In this document: piece after piece, positions 10,954 through 18,861 of the stretch
How positions within the stretch are numbered: the stretch's first letter is position 1
How the letters are laid out: each line of letters starts with the position of its first letter
Translations under genes and position numbers: made by a program
The notes under the pieces: model-generated
The model's database searches: none
What the model saw: the letters and a program-made list of their open reading frames with translations, nothing else
What the model was told of the DNA's origin: nothing
Virus record (IMG/VR): IMGVR_UViG_3300030328_001506
Coordinates: 1-21,203 of that record
Length of the DNA stretch: 21,203 bases
Source of the DNA: a virus
Reading direction: 5' to 3' (one strand)

Positions 10954-12365
10954 TGGATAATTTAGCCAGAGCGGTAAAAATTGCAAAAGAATTGCAATAT
11001 CGTCAAGAAACAAATCAGATGGAATTGTATAAACCATATGATTATCAAATAAAATTTCATAATAGTAATGCAACGCAACGATTGTTAATGGCAGGTAACA
11101 GAGTAGGTAAATCATTTTGTGGTGCTATGGAAATGGCATTTCATTGTACAGGATTATATCCAGAGTGGTGGACAGGTAGAAAATTTAATAGACCTGTAAG
11201 ATGTTGGGCAGGAGGAGTGTCTAATGAAACAACACGAGATGTATGTCAAAAAGAGTTAGTAGGACAACCAGATGATCCTAGTGCGAGAGGTAAAGGGAGT
11301 ATTCCGTTAAATTTAATAGGTGATACTGTAAGAAAAGCAGGTGTACCTAATGCATTAAACTCATTAGTAATAAAACATAAAACAGGAGGATATTCTCGTA
11401 TAGGTTTTAAAGCATATGAAATGGGTAAAGAAAAATGGATGGGTGAGTCATTAGATGTTATTTGGTTAGATGAAGAACCGCCACAAGCTATATACTCACA
11501 AGCATTAACTCGTACTGCGGATAAAGGAGGTATTGTGTATATGACATTTACGCCAGAGCAAGGTATGACAGAAACAGTTGCACAATTTGTAAATAATTTA
11601 AAAGATAGTCAAGATCTTATACAAGCAACTTGGGATGATGCACCGCATATGACAAAAAGTGTAAGAGATCAAATTTTACAGGCATTACCACCACACGAAA
11701 GAAAAATGAGAGAAAAAGGAATACCCCAGTTAGGATCTGGTTTAGTGTTTCCTGTAGCTGAAGAAGATATAGTTTGTGATCCTTTTGATATACCAGATTA
11801 TTATCCACGAATATGCGGAATAGATTTTGGTTGGGATCACCCAACAGCGTGTGCGTGGTTAGCGTGGGATAGAGATAGTGATATAGTATATGTGTATGAT
11901 AGTTATAGTATGCGACAAGAAACTGTACCTGTTCATGCATCAGCAATAAAATCAAGAAACAGATGGATTCCTGTTATATACCCTATGGATGGTAGACAGG
12001 CAGATAAAGGTAGTGGTAAAAGTTTAGCAATGCAATATAGAGAAGAAGGAGTTAATTTATTAAAAGAACATTTTACAAATCCACCGCAACAAGGAATGAA
12101 AGAAGGCACAGGTGGTATAAGTGTTGAAGCTGGAGTAATGGAAATGCTTACAAGATTTCAAACAAAAAGGTTGAAAATTTTTGCAAATCAGAATAAACTT
12201 ATGGAAGAAATTAGAATGTATCATAGAAAGGATGGTAAAATTATCCCTATGAATGATGATGTTATTTCAGCAATGCGATACGGAGTAATGTCATTACGAA
12301 AAGCTAGGGTTAAAAATACCGAACCGATCCAGATAGAATCTGATTCTGAATTTAATGTTTTTTAA
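10953..12365 (+). CDS. terL: Terminase large subunit
   Basis: A 470-aa packaging ATPase and nuclease. N-terminal ATPase: an adenine-binding-type YDYQIKFH (29-36), Walker A GNRVGKS (48-54), Walker B VIWLDEE (169-175, catalytic Glu), and the coupling motif YMTFTPE (196-202). C-terminal RNase H-like nuclease: Asp291 in GIDFGWDHP, Asp346 in YPMDGRQADK, and a late acidic NDDVISAMRYG. Length and order are normal for a phage terminase. The start shares one base with the 37-aa ORF stop. It moves DNA into the prohead with the small subunit at 9610, from which it is separated by a terminator and three small genes. Confidence 0.93.
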   Translation: MDNLARAVKIAKELQYRQETNQMELYKPYDYQIKFHNSNATQRLLMAGNRVGKSFCGAMEMAFHCTGLYPEWWTGRKFNRPVRCWAGGVSNETTRDVCQKELVGQPDDPSARGKGSIPLNLIGDTVRKAGVPNALNSLVIKHKTGGYSRIGFKAYEMGKEKWMGESLDVIWLDEEPPQAIYSQALTRTADKGGIVYMTFTPEQGMTETVAQFVNNLKDSQDLIQATWDDAPHMTKSVRDQILQALPPHERKMREKGIPQLGSGLVFPVAEEDIVCDPFDIPDYYPRICGIDFGWDHPTACAWLAWDRDSDIVYVYDSYSMRQETVPVHASAIKSRNRWIPVIYPMDGRQADKGSGKSLAMQYREEGVNLLKEHFTNPPQQGMKEGTGGISVEAGVMEMLTRFQTKRLKIFANQNKLMEEIRMYHRKDGKIIPMNDDVISAMRYGVMSLRKARVKNTEPIQIESDSEFNVF

Positions 12366-12374
12366 GGAGATATA

Positions 12375-12437
12375 ATGTATAAAACAAAATCTAAAATGTT
12401 AAAAAAAATGAAGAAAAAAGGAAAAGGAAAAAAATAA
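12375..12437 (+). CDS. 20-aa lysine-rich peptide
   Basis: The frame MYKTKSKMLKKMKKKGKGKK has 11 lysines in 20 residues. AAGGAGATATA directly before the ATG is one of the best ribosome sites in the window, and the stop is shared with the next ATG (TAATG), so translation is likely. Such a polycation should bind nucleic acid or acidic proteins. It sits between terminase and a GNAT acetyltransferase. It may be a virion-packaged peptide or merely a coupling leader. Confidence 0.55.
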   Translation: MYKTKSKMLKKMKKKGKGKK

Positions 12438-12928
12438 TGGCAGTTGCCCTTAAAAAAGAATTAACCAAAATGGTAAGTATAGATATTCAATCAATAAAAC
12501 ATAATGATTGGTTATATATAAAAGATCTAGTACCAAACATTCATAAAGAAAGTAGATATAGAACAAGTAAATTATCTATGTTAAAAGTATTTGAATTATT
12601 TAATACAACTAGAAATGATAAAAACCATTTTTGTTTTTTAGCGTGGAGAGGGGATAAAGTCATTGGATTAATTTCTGGTTATTGTGCAGAACATTATTTT
12701 ACTGAAGATGTGTATGCGTATGATACTATGTTTTATGTAAAGCCAGAATATAGAAAAGGAAGAACAGCATTATTATTAATTAGAGCATTTGAAAAATGGG
12801 CAAAAGAAAATAATTGTGTAGAGATTTCTGTGGGTATTTCAACTGAAATAGATACGGAAAAAACAGTAAGTTTTTATGAAAAACTTAAATATAAACAAAG
12901 TGCAATAGGATTGCGAAAGGAAATATAG
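12437..12928 (+). CDS. GNAT-family acetyltransferase 1
   Basis: A 163-aa N-acetyltransferase. The beta strands HFCFLAWRGDKVIGLISGYC (about 62-81) and YDTMFYVKPEYRKGRTALLL (95-114) form the acetyl-CoA core; YRKGRTA is the pyrophosphate loop, one residue shorter than the usual RGKGIG form. A helix AFEKWAKENN and VSFYEKLKYKQ (the late Tyr motif) complete the fold. The substrate is unknown. Proteins of this type occur near the portal in several T7-like marine phages. The gene is coupled by TAATG to the 20-aa lysine peptide, which makes that peptide one possible substrate; this is inference. Confidence 0.8.
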   Translation: MAVALKKELTKMVSIDIQSIKHNDWLYIKDLVPNIHKESRYRTSKLSMLKVFELFNTTRNDKNHFCFLAWRGDKVIGLISGYCAEHYFTEDVYAYDTMFYVKPEYRKGRTALLLIRAFEKWAKENNCVEISVGISTEIDTEKTVSFYEKLKYKQSAIGLRKEI

Positions 12929-12929
12929 T

Positions 12930-13112
12930 ATGTGTTTTTCAGCACCAAGTCGCCCTGCACCACCACCACCACCTCCTCCTCCAATGCCAGAGCCAGAAAA
13001 AGACGATAAGGCATCACAGCGTAGAGTAAGAGGATCTGGATATGGGCAAGGCGGTTTATTAAGTCAAGAAGATAGAATGAAAGTTGCTAAAACTATTCTT
13101 GGCGGAGGATGA
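12930..13112 (+). CDS. Small proline-rich virion-type protein (T7 gp6.7-like), KTxLGG protein 1
   Basis: A 60-aa protein beginning MCFSAPSRP, then eight prolines in a row (11-18), a charged middle (EPEKDDKASQRRVRGSGYGQ) and the C-terminus VAKTILGGG. The MCFS-P start and the Arg/Gly-rich part recall T7 gp6.7 (MCFSPKIKTPK), a small protein carried in the virion and encoded just before the T7 portal; the genomic place is equivalent here. AAGGA precedes the ATG. Its K-T-I-L-G-G end recurs in the proteins at 13534 and 13763. Confidence 0.65.
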   Translation: MCFSAPSRPAPPPPPPPPMPEPEKDDKASQRRVRGSGYGQGGLLSQEDRMKVAKTILGGG

Positions 13113-13534
13113 TTATTGCACGAACTGATTTAGCGTCTAAAAAAGAAACGCTAAAGTTTGTTGCACCAAGAGCAATGATTCAAGGGGTAAACGATCAATA
13201 TTCACATATTGGATATTACCAAAACGATAAAATTGTTGGAGGAGTAATATTTTCTCATTATGACGGACATAATATTTGGATGCATCTTGCATTAGATAAT
13301 CCTAGAGCAATGAGAAAGAGTTATGCTAAACAAGTATTTGAGTATTGCTTTTATACTTGTAAATGTGTTAGAATAACTGCAATGACAAAACCAACTAATG
13401 CTAGATGCATAAAATTAATTGAATCAGCAGGGTTTAAAAAAGAAGGTAGAATAAGAAAAGTGATAAAAGAAAACTTACAATATTCAGATGGTCTAATATA
13501 TGGATTATTAAGAAAGGAATGTAGGTATCTATAA
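13109..13534 (+). CDS. GNAT-family acetyltransferase 2
   Basis: A 141-aa acetyltransferase-like protein. Strands IGYYQNDKIVGGVIFSHYDG (about 33-52) and NIWMHLALDNPRAMRKSYAK (54-73) are followed by a helix and by the late GNAT motif ITAMTKPTNARCIKLIESAG (88-107) with FKKEGRIRK, typical of the RimJ/phage subgroup. The acetyl-CoA loop is degenerate compared with RxxGxG, so activity is not certain. The start overlaps the previous stop as ATGA with GGAGG upstream. It is not a close copy of the first GNAT gene. Confidence 0.72.
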   Translation: MIIARTDLASKKETLKFVAPRAMIQGVNDQYSHIGYYQNDKIVGGVIFSHYDGHNIWMHLALDNPRAMRKSYAKQVFEYCFYTCKCVRITAMTKPTNARCIKLIESAGFKKEGRIRKVIKENLQYSDGLIYGLLRKECRYL

Positions 13535-13761
13535 TGGGTGGAACAAGAAATCAAAACTTAAATGAAAAAGCAGCAGGAAATAAATTTGGTAACACTTATA
13601 CACCACCCCCTGTAGAATCACAAAAAAAACCAGAACCAGATAGAGAGCAAGTTGGTATGACAACACAACGAAAAAAAACAGAGCAAACTAAAAAACAACA
13701 AAAAGCATCATTAACAGGTACATCTATGGATGATGCTGGTAAAACTGTGTTAGGAGGATAA
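13534..13761 (+). CDS. Small disordered protein, KTxLGG protein 2
   Basis: A 75-aa low-complexity protein: MGGTRNQNLN, Pro-rich TYTPPPVESQKKPEPD, then a Lys/Gln/Thr-rich stretch (TTQRKKTEQTKKQQKASL) and the end DDAGKTVLGG. Probably unstructured and not membrane-bound. It starts by TAATG on the acetyltransferase stop. The ending matches its neighbours at 13112 (KTILGGG) and 13984 (KTTLGG), which suggests a shared binding or assembly role in the head-tail region. Confidence 0.6.
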   Translation: MGGTRNQNLNEKAAGNKFGNTYTPPPVESQKKPEPDREQVGMTTQRKKTEQTKKQQKASLTGTSMDDAGKTVLGG

Positions 13762-13762
13762 T

Positions 13763-13984
13763 ATGGGCGGAGGAATGAAAGCATCACCACAAATGCCACC
13801 ACCAATGACAGATGTAACGGATAAAACTGCAGAAGAAGAAGCAAGACTAGAAGCAGAAAGACAAAGAATGTTAGATGCAAAGAAAAAGGGTCAATATGCA
13901 ACAATACTTACATCTGGCGAAGGTCTTGATGAACCTGTAGATACTAAAAAGACTACATTAGGCGGCACATCAACAATGTCTTAA
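13763..13984 (+). CDS. Small protein, KTxLGG protein 3
   Basis: A 73-aa protein: glycine/methionine/proline-rich start (MGGGMKASPQMPPPMTD), a charged helix (AEEEARLEAERQRMLDAKKK, residues about 24-43), then YATILTSGEGLDEPVDTKKT and TLGGTSTMS. The GQYATILTSGEGL segment followed by a T-L-G-G tail is seen in short phage proteins encoded beside portal genes; I cannot name a family. GGAGG lies before the ATG. The portal gene follows after 1 nt. Confidence 0.6.
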   Translation: MGGGMKASPQMPPPMTDVTDKTAEEEARLEAERQRMLDAKKKGQYATILTSGEGLDEPVDTKKTTLGGTSTMS

Positions 13985-13985
13985 T

Positions 13986-15629
13986 ATGGAAGTTTTTGAT
14001 TATATAAAAAAAAGACAATCACGAATGGAAAGTGATCGCCAGACTTGGGAAGATCATTGGCAACAAATATTAGATTATGTAATGCCAAGAAAAGCGGATA
14101 TTACATTTACACGATCACAAGGTGAAGCACGAACAGATATATTATTTGATTCTACTGCCATTACAGCAAATAATTTATTAGCAGCAAGTTTACAAGGTAC
14201 ATTAACATCCCCATCATTAGCGTGGTTTCATTTAAAATTAAGAAACGAAGAATTAAACAATCAAAGAGAAGTACAACTGTGGTTAGAAGATACAGCTAGG
14301 CGTATGTACGATATGTTTAATGAATCTAATTTTAATACAGAAGTACACGAAATGTATCTTGATTTAACATCTATAGGTACAGGTGCAATGTTAGTAGAAG
14401 ATGGAGATGTAGGATTACCAGATGAAGGTGTACATTTTAGAACATTACATATTGCTGAATACTATATACAAGAAAATATAAACGGACAGGTAGATACATT
14501 ATATAGAAAATATGCAATGACAGCACGACAAGCTGTGCAAGAATTTGGTGAAAAAAATTTAGGAGAAAAAGTAATAAAAGCATCAGCAGAAAAACCAGAT
14601 AAAAGTTTTACATTTATACACGCAGTAGAACCAACTGCAGATTATGAAAGAGCATTAGGAAAATCAAAAACAAAATTACCATTTCATTCTTGTCATATTT
14701 GTGAAGAAGATCAAATGGTAGTTAGGACAAGTGGTTATCAAGAATTTCCATATTTAGTGCCTAGATGGTCAAAAGCAACAGGTGAAATATTTGGTAGATC
14801 ACCAAGTTATAATGCATTACCAGATATTAAAACATTAAACAAAGCAGTTGAAATAGGATTAAAAGCGTGGGCAAAAGCTATTGATCCACCATTACTTGTA
14901 ACAGATGATGGTGTAATTGGTAGAGTAAGAATGACACCTGCAGGGATTACAGTAGTACGAAGTGATGGTGCAGTTAAACCATTACAAATTGCAAGTAATT
15001 GGCAAGTTACAGATATGAAAGAAAATCAATTACGAACTGCAATACGACAGGCGTATTATTCTGACCAACTACAATTACAAGAAGGTCCTCAAATGACAGC
15101 TACAGAAGTGCAAGTGAGATATGAATTAATGCAAAGACTTCTTGGTCCTACTTTGGGTAGATTTCAAACTGAATTTTTAAATCCATTAATTGAAAGAGTA
15201 TTTGGATTAATGTTTAGAAAAGGTCAGTTTATGACACCTCCAGATAATATAAGTGAAGCTAATATGGATATTGAATATGTAGGTCCATTAGCACGATCAC
15301 AGAGAATGGAAGAAGCGGTTGCGGTAGAAAGATTATATCAATTAGCAATGACAATAGGTCAAGCAAATCCAGAAGTTATGGATTTAATAGATCACGATAG
15401 AGCGGTAAGATTAAGAGCAAAATTATTAGGAGTGCCTAAAAATATTTTAAGAGGAGAAGCAGAAGTTAATCAAATGCGACAACAAAGGATGCAACAACAA
15501 CAAATGGCAATGCAACAACAACAAGCATTAGAACAAGCTAAAACAATGAATGAAACTACAAAGGCGGCAGAAACTGCATCTAATCCACAAGTACAGGAAG
15601 TATTAAGTCAAGTTGCAGGTCTTGAATAG
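13986..15629 (+). CDS. Portal (T7-like head-tail connector)
   Basis: A 547-aa connector that forms the dodecameric DNA gate between head and tail. The N-terminus YIKKRQSRMESDRQTWEDHW, the PRKADITFTRSQGEARTDIL segment with FDSTAITANNLLAASLQGTL, and the later FGRSPSYNALPDIKTLNKAV are recognised signatures of the T7-type head-to-tail connecting family, as is the region LQEGPQMTATEVQVRYELMQ. The C-terminus is Gln/Met-rich (repeated QQ and MQQQ runs, about 498-520), usual for T7-type portals. Length agrees with T7 gp8 (about 536 aa). No clear ribosome site; the start lies 2 nt after the previous stop. Confidence 0.92.
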   Translation: MEVFDYIKKRQSRMESDRQTWEDHWQQILDYVMPRKADITFTRSQGEARTDILFDSTAITANNLLAASLQGTLTSPSLAWFHLKLRNEELNNQREVQLWLEDTARRMYDMFNESNFNTEVHEMYLDLTSIGTGAMLVEDGDVGLPDEGVHFRTLHIAEYYIQENINGQVDTLYRKYAMTARQAVQEFGEKNLGEKVIKASAEKPDKSFTFIHAVEPTADYERALGKSKTKLPFHSCHICEEDQMVVRTSGYQEFPYLVPRWSKATGEIFGRSPSYNALPDIKTLNKAVEIGLKAWAKAIDPPLLVTDDGVIGRVRMTPAGITVVRSDGAVKPLQIASNWQVTDMKENQLRTAIRQAYYSDQLQLQEGPQMTATEVQVRYELMQRLLGPTLGRFQTEFLNPLIERVFGLMFRKGQFMTPPDNISEANMDIEYVGPLARSQRMEEAVAVERLYQLAMTIGQANPEVMDLIDHDRAVRLRAKLLGVPKNILRGEAEVNQMRQQRMQQQQMAMQQQQALEQAKTMNETTKAAETASNPQVQEVLSQVAGLE

Positions 15630-15829
15630 TGGAACTTAAAGAATTAAAAAAATTTTATCAGATTACTTTTGACTCTAATGAGGGTCAACAAGTATTAGCA
15701 GATTTAAAGTCTGCTTATTATCATAGAAGTTCGTTTGTTACTTGTCCTTATGAAACAGCATATAAGGAAGGGCAACGAGCTGTTATTATACGAATAATCA
15801 ATCTAATAAAGGAGCAAAAAAATGATTGA
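15629..15829 (+). CDS. Bbp19-like small phage protein
   Basis: A 66-aa protein with a GTG start that shares its G with the portal stop TAG. The pattern FDSNEGQQVLADLKSAYYHR followed by PYETAYKEGQRAVIIRIINL is that of the Bbp19-like family (F-x-T/S-x-x-G-x-x-V-L-x-D-L ... PYETA-x-x-E-G-x-R), which is found between portal and scaffold genes in many podoviruses. Its function is unknown; position suggests a role in head assembly. The end overlaps the scaffold start by 8 nt. Confidence 0.7.
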   Translation: MELKELKKFYQITFDSNEGQQVLADLKSAYYHRSSFVTCPYETAYKEGQRAVIIRIINLIKEQKND

Positions 15830-16652
15830 AGAAACGACCACAACAGAAGATAATCCTGTTGCAGAAACATCTGCACCTGCAGAAACTGTATTAGGATCTA
15901 CTGAAGGTGATAATCAAGATTGGAAATCAACATTATCTAATGATTTAAAAAATGATCCTACTTTATCTAATTTTAAAGATGTAGAATCATTAGCAAAAAC
16001 AGTTGTTCATCAACAAAAAGTTTTAGGGAATCGTATTCCTATACCAAAAACAGATGAAGAAAAAGTAGAAGTATATAATAAATTAGGTAGACCAGAAACT
16101 GCAGAAAAATATGAAGTATCTATACCTAATGATTATAAACAATATATGCCAGAAGAACAAGTAAATCAGTTTAAAAATGTAGCACATAAAATTGGTTTAA
16201 ATAATGAACAGGTAAATGCTTTAGTTGAATATCAAAAAAATACTATTGACCACGAAATGAATAATCAACCAGCAAGAATTGATGCAAGTCGCAAAGAATC
16301 AGAAAAAAATTTAAAAGATGAATGGGGTTATGATTATGATAAAAATGTGGCTAAAGCAAAAAGAGCATTATCAGTTTATGGTGATGAAGAAATATTGCAA
16401 TTAATGAATACAGAAGCAGGAAATCATCCTGCAGTAATTAAAATGTTTGCACGACTTGGTGAAGATATAACTGAAGATATGGCAAAAAACACACAAAACA
16501 ATAGTTTAGCTGTATCTCCATTGGATGCAAAAGAAGAAATATCTAAAATTTATGAGGACAAAAGTCATGCATATCACGATTCAAAACATAGAGAACATAA
16601 GGCGGCAGTAGAAAAAGTTAGACAATTACACGAAAAAGCATTTCCAAGTTAA
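15822..16652 (+). CDS. Capsid scaffolding protein
   Basis: A 276-aa, highly charged, mostly helical protein: an acidic, Thr/Glu-rich N-terminus (EETTTTEDNPVAETSAPAET), DWKSTLSNDLKNDPTLSNFK (typical of T7-type scaffold starts), long helices through the middle with PKTDEEKVEVYNKLGRPETA, and a Lys/His-rich C-terminal helix (SKHREHKAAVEKVRQLHEKA) of the kind that binds capsid protein. AAAGGAG lies just before the ATG. Its place between portal and capsid supports the call. Confidence 0.85.
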   Translation: MIEETTTTEDNPVAETSAPAETVLGSTEGDNQDWKSTLSNDLKNDPTLSNFKDVESLAKTVVHQQKVLGNRIPIPKTDEEKVEVYNKLGRPETAEKYEVSIPNDYKQYMPEEQVNQFKNVAHKIGLNNEQVNALVEYQKNTIDHEMNNQPARIDASRKESEKNLKDEWGYDYDKNVAKAKRALSVYGDEEILQLMNTEAGNHPAVIKMFARLGEDITEDMAKNTQNNSLAVSPLDAKEEISKIYEDKSHAYHDSKHREHKAAVEKVRQLHEKAFPS

Positions 16653-16681
16653 AATTTTTGTGTTATTATATTTGTAATAAA

Positions 16682-16745
16682 GTTGCCCTAACGGATAACA
16701 ACTAAATTAGTCTAACGACTTTAAATAGGTTTCCCTAGTTTTAGG
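16682..16745 (+). other. Three small hairpins in the capsid gene leader
   Basis: The 142-nt gap before the capsid gene is long for this packed genome. It holds a GTTG/CAAC stem (16682-16702), AGTC-TAAC-GACT (16709-16720) and CCTA-GTTT-TAGG (16734-16745); CTAACG occurs twice, 24 bp apart (16688, 16712). These may protect or process the capsid mRNA. I see no convincing promoter in the gap. Confidence 0.35.
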
Positions 16746-16794
16746 ACAAAAACTGCAAAAATAATAATATTAATTTTAATTAAGGAGAACTCTA

Positions 16795-17658
16795 ATGAGT
16801 GTTCAAATTACTACAGCTTTTGTAGAACAATATAAAAGCAATGTATTCCATTTGGCACAACAGAAAGGCTCAAGATTAAGAGATTGCGTTAGATCCGAAA
16901 CTGTAACAGGGAAATCTCATTTCTTTGAAAGAATTGGTGATACTGCGGCTCTTAAAAGAACATCAAGACATAGTGATACACCTCGTGTTGATACTCCACA
17001 CTCAAGACGAAAAGTTACTATGGATGATTACGATTGGGCAGATTTAGTTGACCAAGAGGATAAAGTGAGAATGTTAATTTCTCCACAATCTGAATACGCA
17101 CAAGCAGGTGCGTGGGCAATGGGTAGAGCAATGGATGATGCAATTATAGCAGCAGCAACAGGCACAGCTTATGGCGGTGTATCTGGTGGTACTTCTGTAA
17201 CATTACCATCTGGTCAAAAAGTTGTACACGGATCGGCTAATTTAACGATTGCAAAATTGTTAGATGCCAAAAAGATTTTGGATGAAAATGAAACTGATCC
17301 AGAAGAAACAAGATATTTGATTTGTACTGCAAACCAATTATCTGACTTTCTTAACATAGCGGAAGTAAAATCTTCTGACTATAATTCTATTAAAGCATTA
17401 GTTCAAGGTGAGGTTGATACCTATCTTGGCTTTAAGTTTATTAGAAGTGAGCGTCTAGGACTTGATTCATCATCAAACAGACAAGTTCTAGCTTTTTGTC
17501 AATCCGCAATAGGTCTTGCACTTGGTGCAGATATTCAAACTAAAATATCTGAAAGAGCAGACAAGAACTATGCAACACAAGTATTTCTATCTATGACAAT
17601 CGGTGCAACTCGTATCGAAGATGAAAAGATGGTAGAAATTGCTTGTACAGAATCGTAG
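16795..17658 (+). CDS. Major capsid protein
   Basis: A 287-aa HK97-fold-type capsid protein. Visible features: SVQITTAFVEQYKSNVFHLA, the RLRDCVRSETVTGKSHFFER start, the E-loop-like PRVDTPHSRRKVTMDDYDWA, the helix AQAGAWAMGRAMDDAIIAAA (103-122, the spine-helix position), and the P-domain/A-domain end (YATQVFLSMTIGATRIEDEK). This order matches the capsid family of small marine podoviruses. A strong AAGGAG lies 9 nt before the ATG, and codon choice is less AT-rich than nearby genes (more CTC, GGC), as expected for high expression. It should be the most abundant virion protein. Confidence 0.88.
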   Translation: MSVQITTAFVEQYKSNVFHLAQQKGSRLRDCVRSETVTGKSHFFERIGDTAALKRTSRHSDTPRVDTPHSRRKVTMDDYDWADLVDQEDKVRMLISPQSEYAQAGAWAMGRAMDDAIIAAATGTAYGGVSGGTSVTLPSGQKVVHGSANLTIAKLLDAKKILDENETDPEETRYLICTANQLSDFLNIAEVKSSDYNSIKALVQGEVDTYLGFKFIRSERLGLDSSSNRQVLAFCQSAIGLALGADIQTKISERADKNYATQVFLSMTIGATRIEDEKMVEIACTES

Positions 17659-17667
17659 GGGGTAATT

Positions 17668-18213
17668 ATGGCTACAGCAAAATCAGTAGAAATTACTAAT
17701 ATGGATTCTACACCTAGAACACTAGCCGAAGTAGGAAGTGTTCACGGAAAAATGCGTGTATGGGCAGATACTATTGCTGCAGGTACAGGCGATATTGATA
17801 ATGATGATGTTATTATGATGGCAGAAATACCATCTAATGCAAAAATTATGTCAATTAAACTTTACAATGATGACCTTGATTCAAATGGTTCACCAACATT
17901 AGCCGCTAATGTAGGTCTATATAATGGAACTACAAAGTATACTATTGGAGGAACAACTACAGAAGCAAGTGCTGTTATTGATGAAGATTGTTATGCAACT
18001 GCAATAACAACTTTACAAGCGGCAAATACTGCTGGAGTTGAGGTTGCATTTGAAGCAAAAAATGTAAATGCCATTGCAAACCATGTATGGGAAGATGGAG
18101 GTCTGTCAGCAGATCCTAAAGTTCCATTAAGGGTTGCATTAACTATGTCAAATGTTGCGGCAACTGCAGCAGCAGGAGATATTACTATGGTAGTTACATA
18201 TGTAACTGACTAA
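17668..18213 (+). CDS. Putative capsid decoration or head-fibre protein, 181 aa
   Basis: No family recognised by name. Ala/Thr/Asp-rich with little Lys and a beta-rich look: RTLAEVGSVHGKMRVWADTI, NDDVIMMAEIPSNAKIMSIK, then several short strands and AAGDITMVVTYVTD at the end. It directly follows the capsid gene (9-nt gap, GGGGG before the ATG) and is followed by a strong terminator, so it shares the capsid transcript and is probably made in large amounts. Placement argues for a virion surface protein. Confidence 0.6.
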   Translation: MATAKSVEITNMDSTPRTLAEVGSVHGKMRVWADTIAAGTGDIDNDDVIMMAEIPSNAKIMSIKLYNDDLDSNGSPTLAANVGLYNGTTKYTIGGTTTEASAVIDEDCYATAITTLQAANTAGVEVAFEAKNVNAIANHVWEDGGLSADPKVPLRVALTMSNVAATAAAGDITMVVTYVTD

Positions 18214-18220
18214 ATAGACA

Positions 18221-18259
18221 AATAGAAGGGGTTTTTTATTGCAGAGAACCCCTTTTATT
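18221..18259 (+). terminator. Rho-independent terminator after the capsid operon
   Basis: The stem AAGGGGTT (18226-18233) with AACCCCTT (18247-18254) extends by AATA/TATT and one G-U pair to 13 bp; the loop is 13 nt. TTATTGTTATATTTG follows. It would end the capsid-rich transcript while some read-through supplies the tail genes, because no clear promoter is seen before 18277. Confidence 0.75.
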
Positions 18260-18276
18260 GTTATATTTGAGGTGTT

Positions 18277-18861
18277 ATGGCTACAGAAGTTTCAATTTGT
18301 TCCAATGCACTACGAAAATTAGGCGATAGCCCTATTACTGCTCTTACAGAAGATAGTGAAAGAGCAAGACTTTGTAACGCATTATATGAACCAGCACGAG
18401 ATTCGTTATTACGATCTCACGCTTGGAATTTTGCAATTACAAGAGCAGCGTTAGCACAAATTTCATCAACTCCTGCATTTGAATATTCATATCAATATGC
18501 ATTGCCAACAGATCCGTTTTGTTTGCGAGTGTTAAAAATGGAGTTTGATGATTATGAATTTAAAATTGAAAATTTAGCAAATCAAGGTAGAGTATTATTA
18601 ACTAATGAAGGTACAGCTAATATAATATATATTGCACAAATTACTGATCCTAAATTATTTGATTCTATATTTGTTGATACATTAACAGCAAAATTAGCTT
18701 CTGAAATGGCATATGCTATTACGAATAGTGCCGCACTTCAAAAAGAAATGGAAAAAGTTTATAAACTAAAACTTACAGAAGCAAGAAGTATAGATTCAAC
18801 AGAAGGATTTACAGACGATATTATATCAGATACTTTTACAGATTTCCGTAAGTTTCAATAA
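18277..18861 (+). CDS. Tail tubular protein A (T7 gp11-like)
   Basis: A 194-aa adaptor that joins the portal to the tail tube. Diagnostic segments: EVSICSNALRKLGDSPITAL at the N-terminus, CNALYEPARDSLLRSHAWNF (30-49), SYQYALPTDPFCLRVLKM (67-84), and the C-terminal helix SAALQKEMEKVYKLKLTEAR (147-166). This is the T7 gp11 family pattern, and the length equals T7 gp11 (about 196 aa). GAGG precedes the ATG. The stop overlaps the next start as TAATG. Confidence 0.92.
   Translation: MATEVSICSNALRKLGDSPITALTEDSERARLCNALYEPARDSLLRSHAWNFAITRAALAQISSTPAFEYSYQYALPTDPFCLRVLKMEFDDYEFKIENLANQGRVLLTNEGTANIIYIAQITDPKLFDSIFVDTLTAKLASEMAYAITNSAALQKEMEKVYKLKLTEARSIDSTEGFTDDIISDTFTDFRKFQ

Noticed and set aside
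11617-11955. Leftward 112-codon open frame antisense to the large terminase.
   Set aside because: The sense frame has clear terminase motifs; the antisense frame has biased hydrophobic composition and no ribosome site.
13596-13904. Leftward 102-codon frame antisense to the KTxLGG proteins.
   Set aside because: It reads as Phe/Leu/Val runs, the complement of Lys/Gln-rich sense codons; the sense genes have ribosome sites and tight packing.
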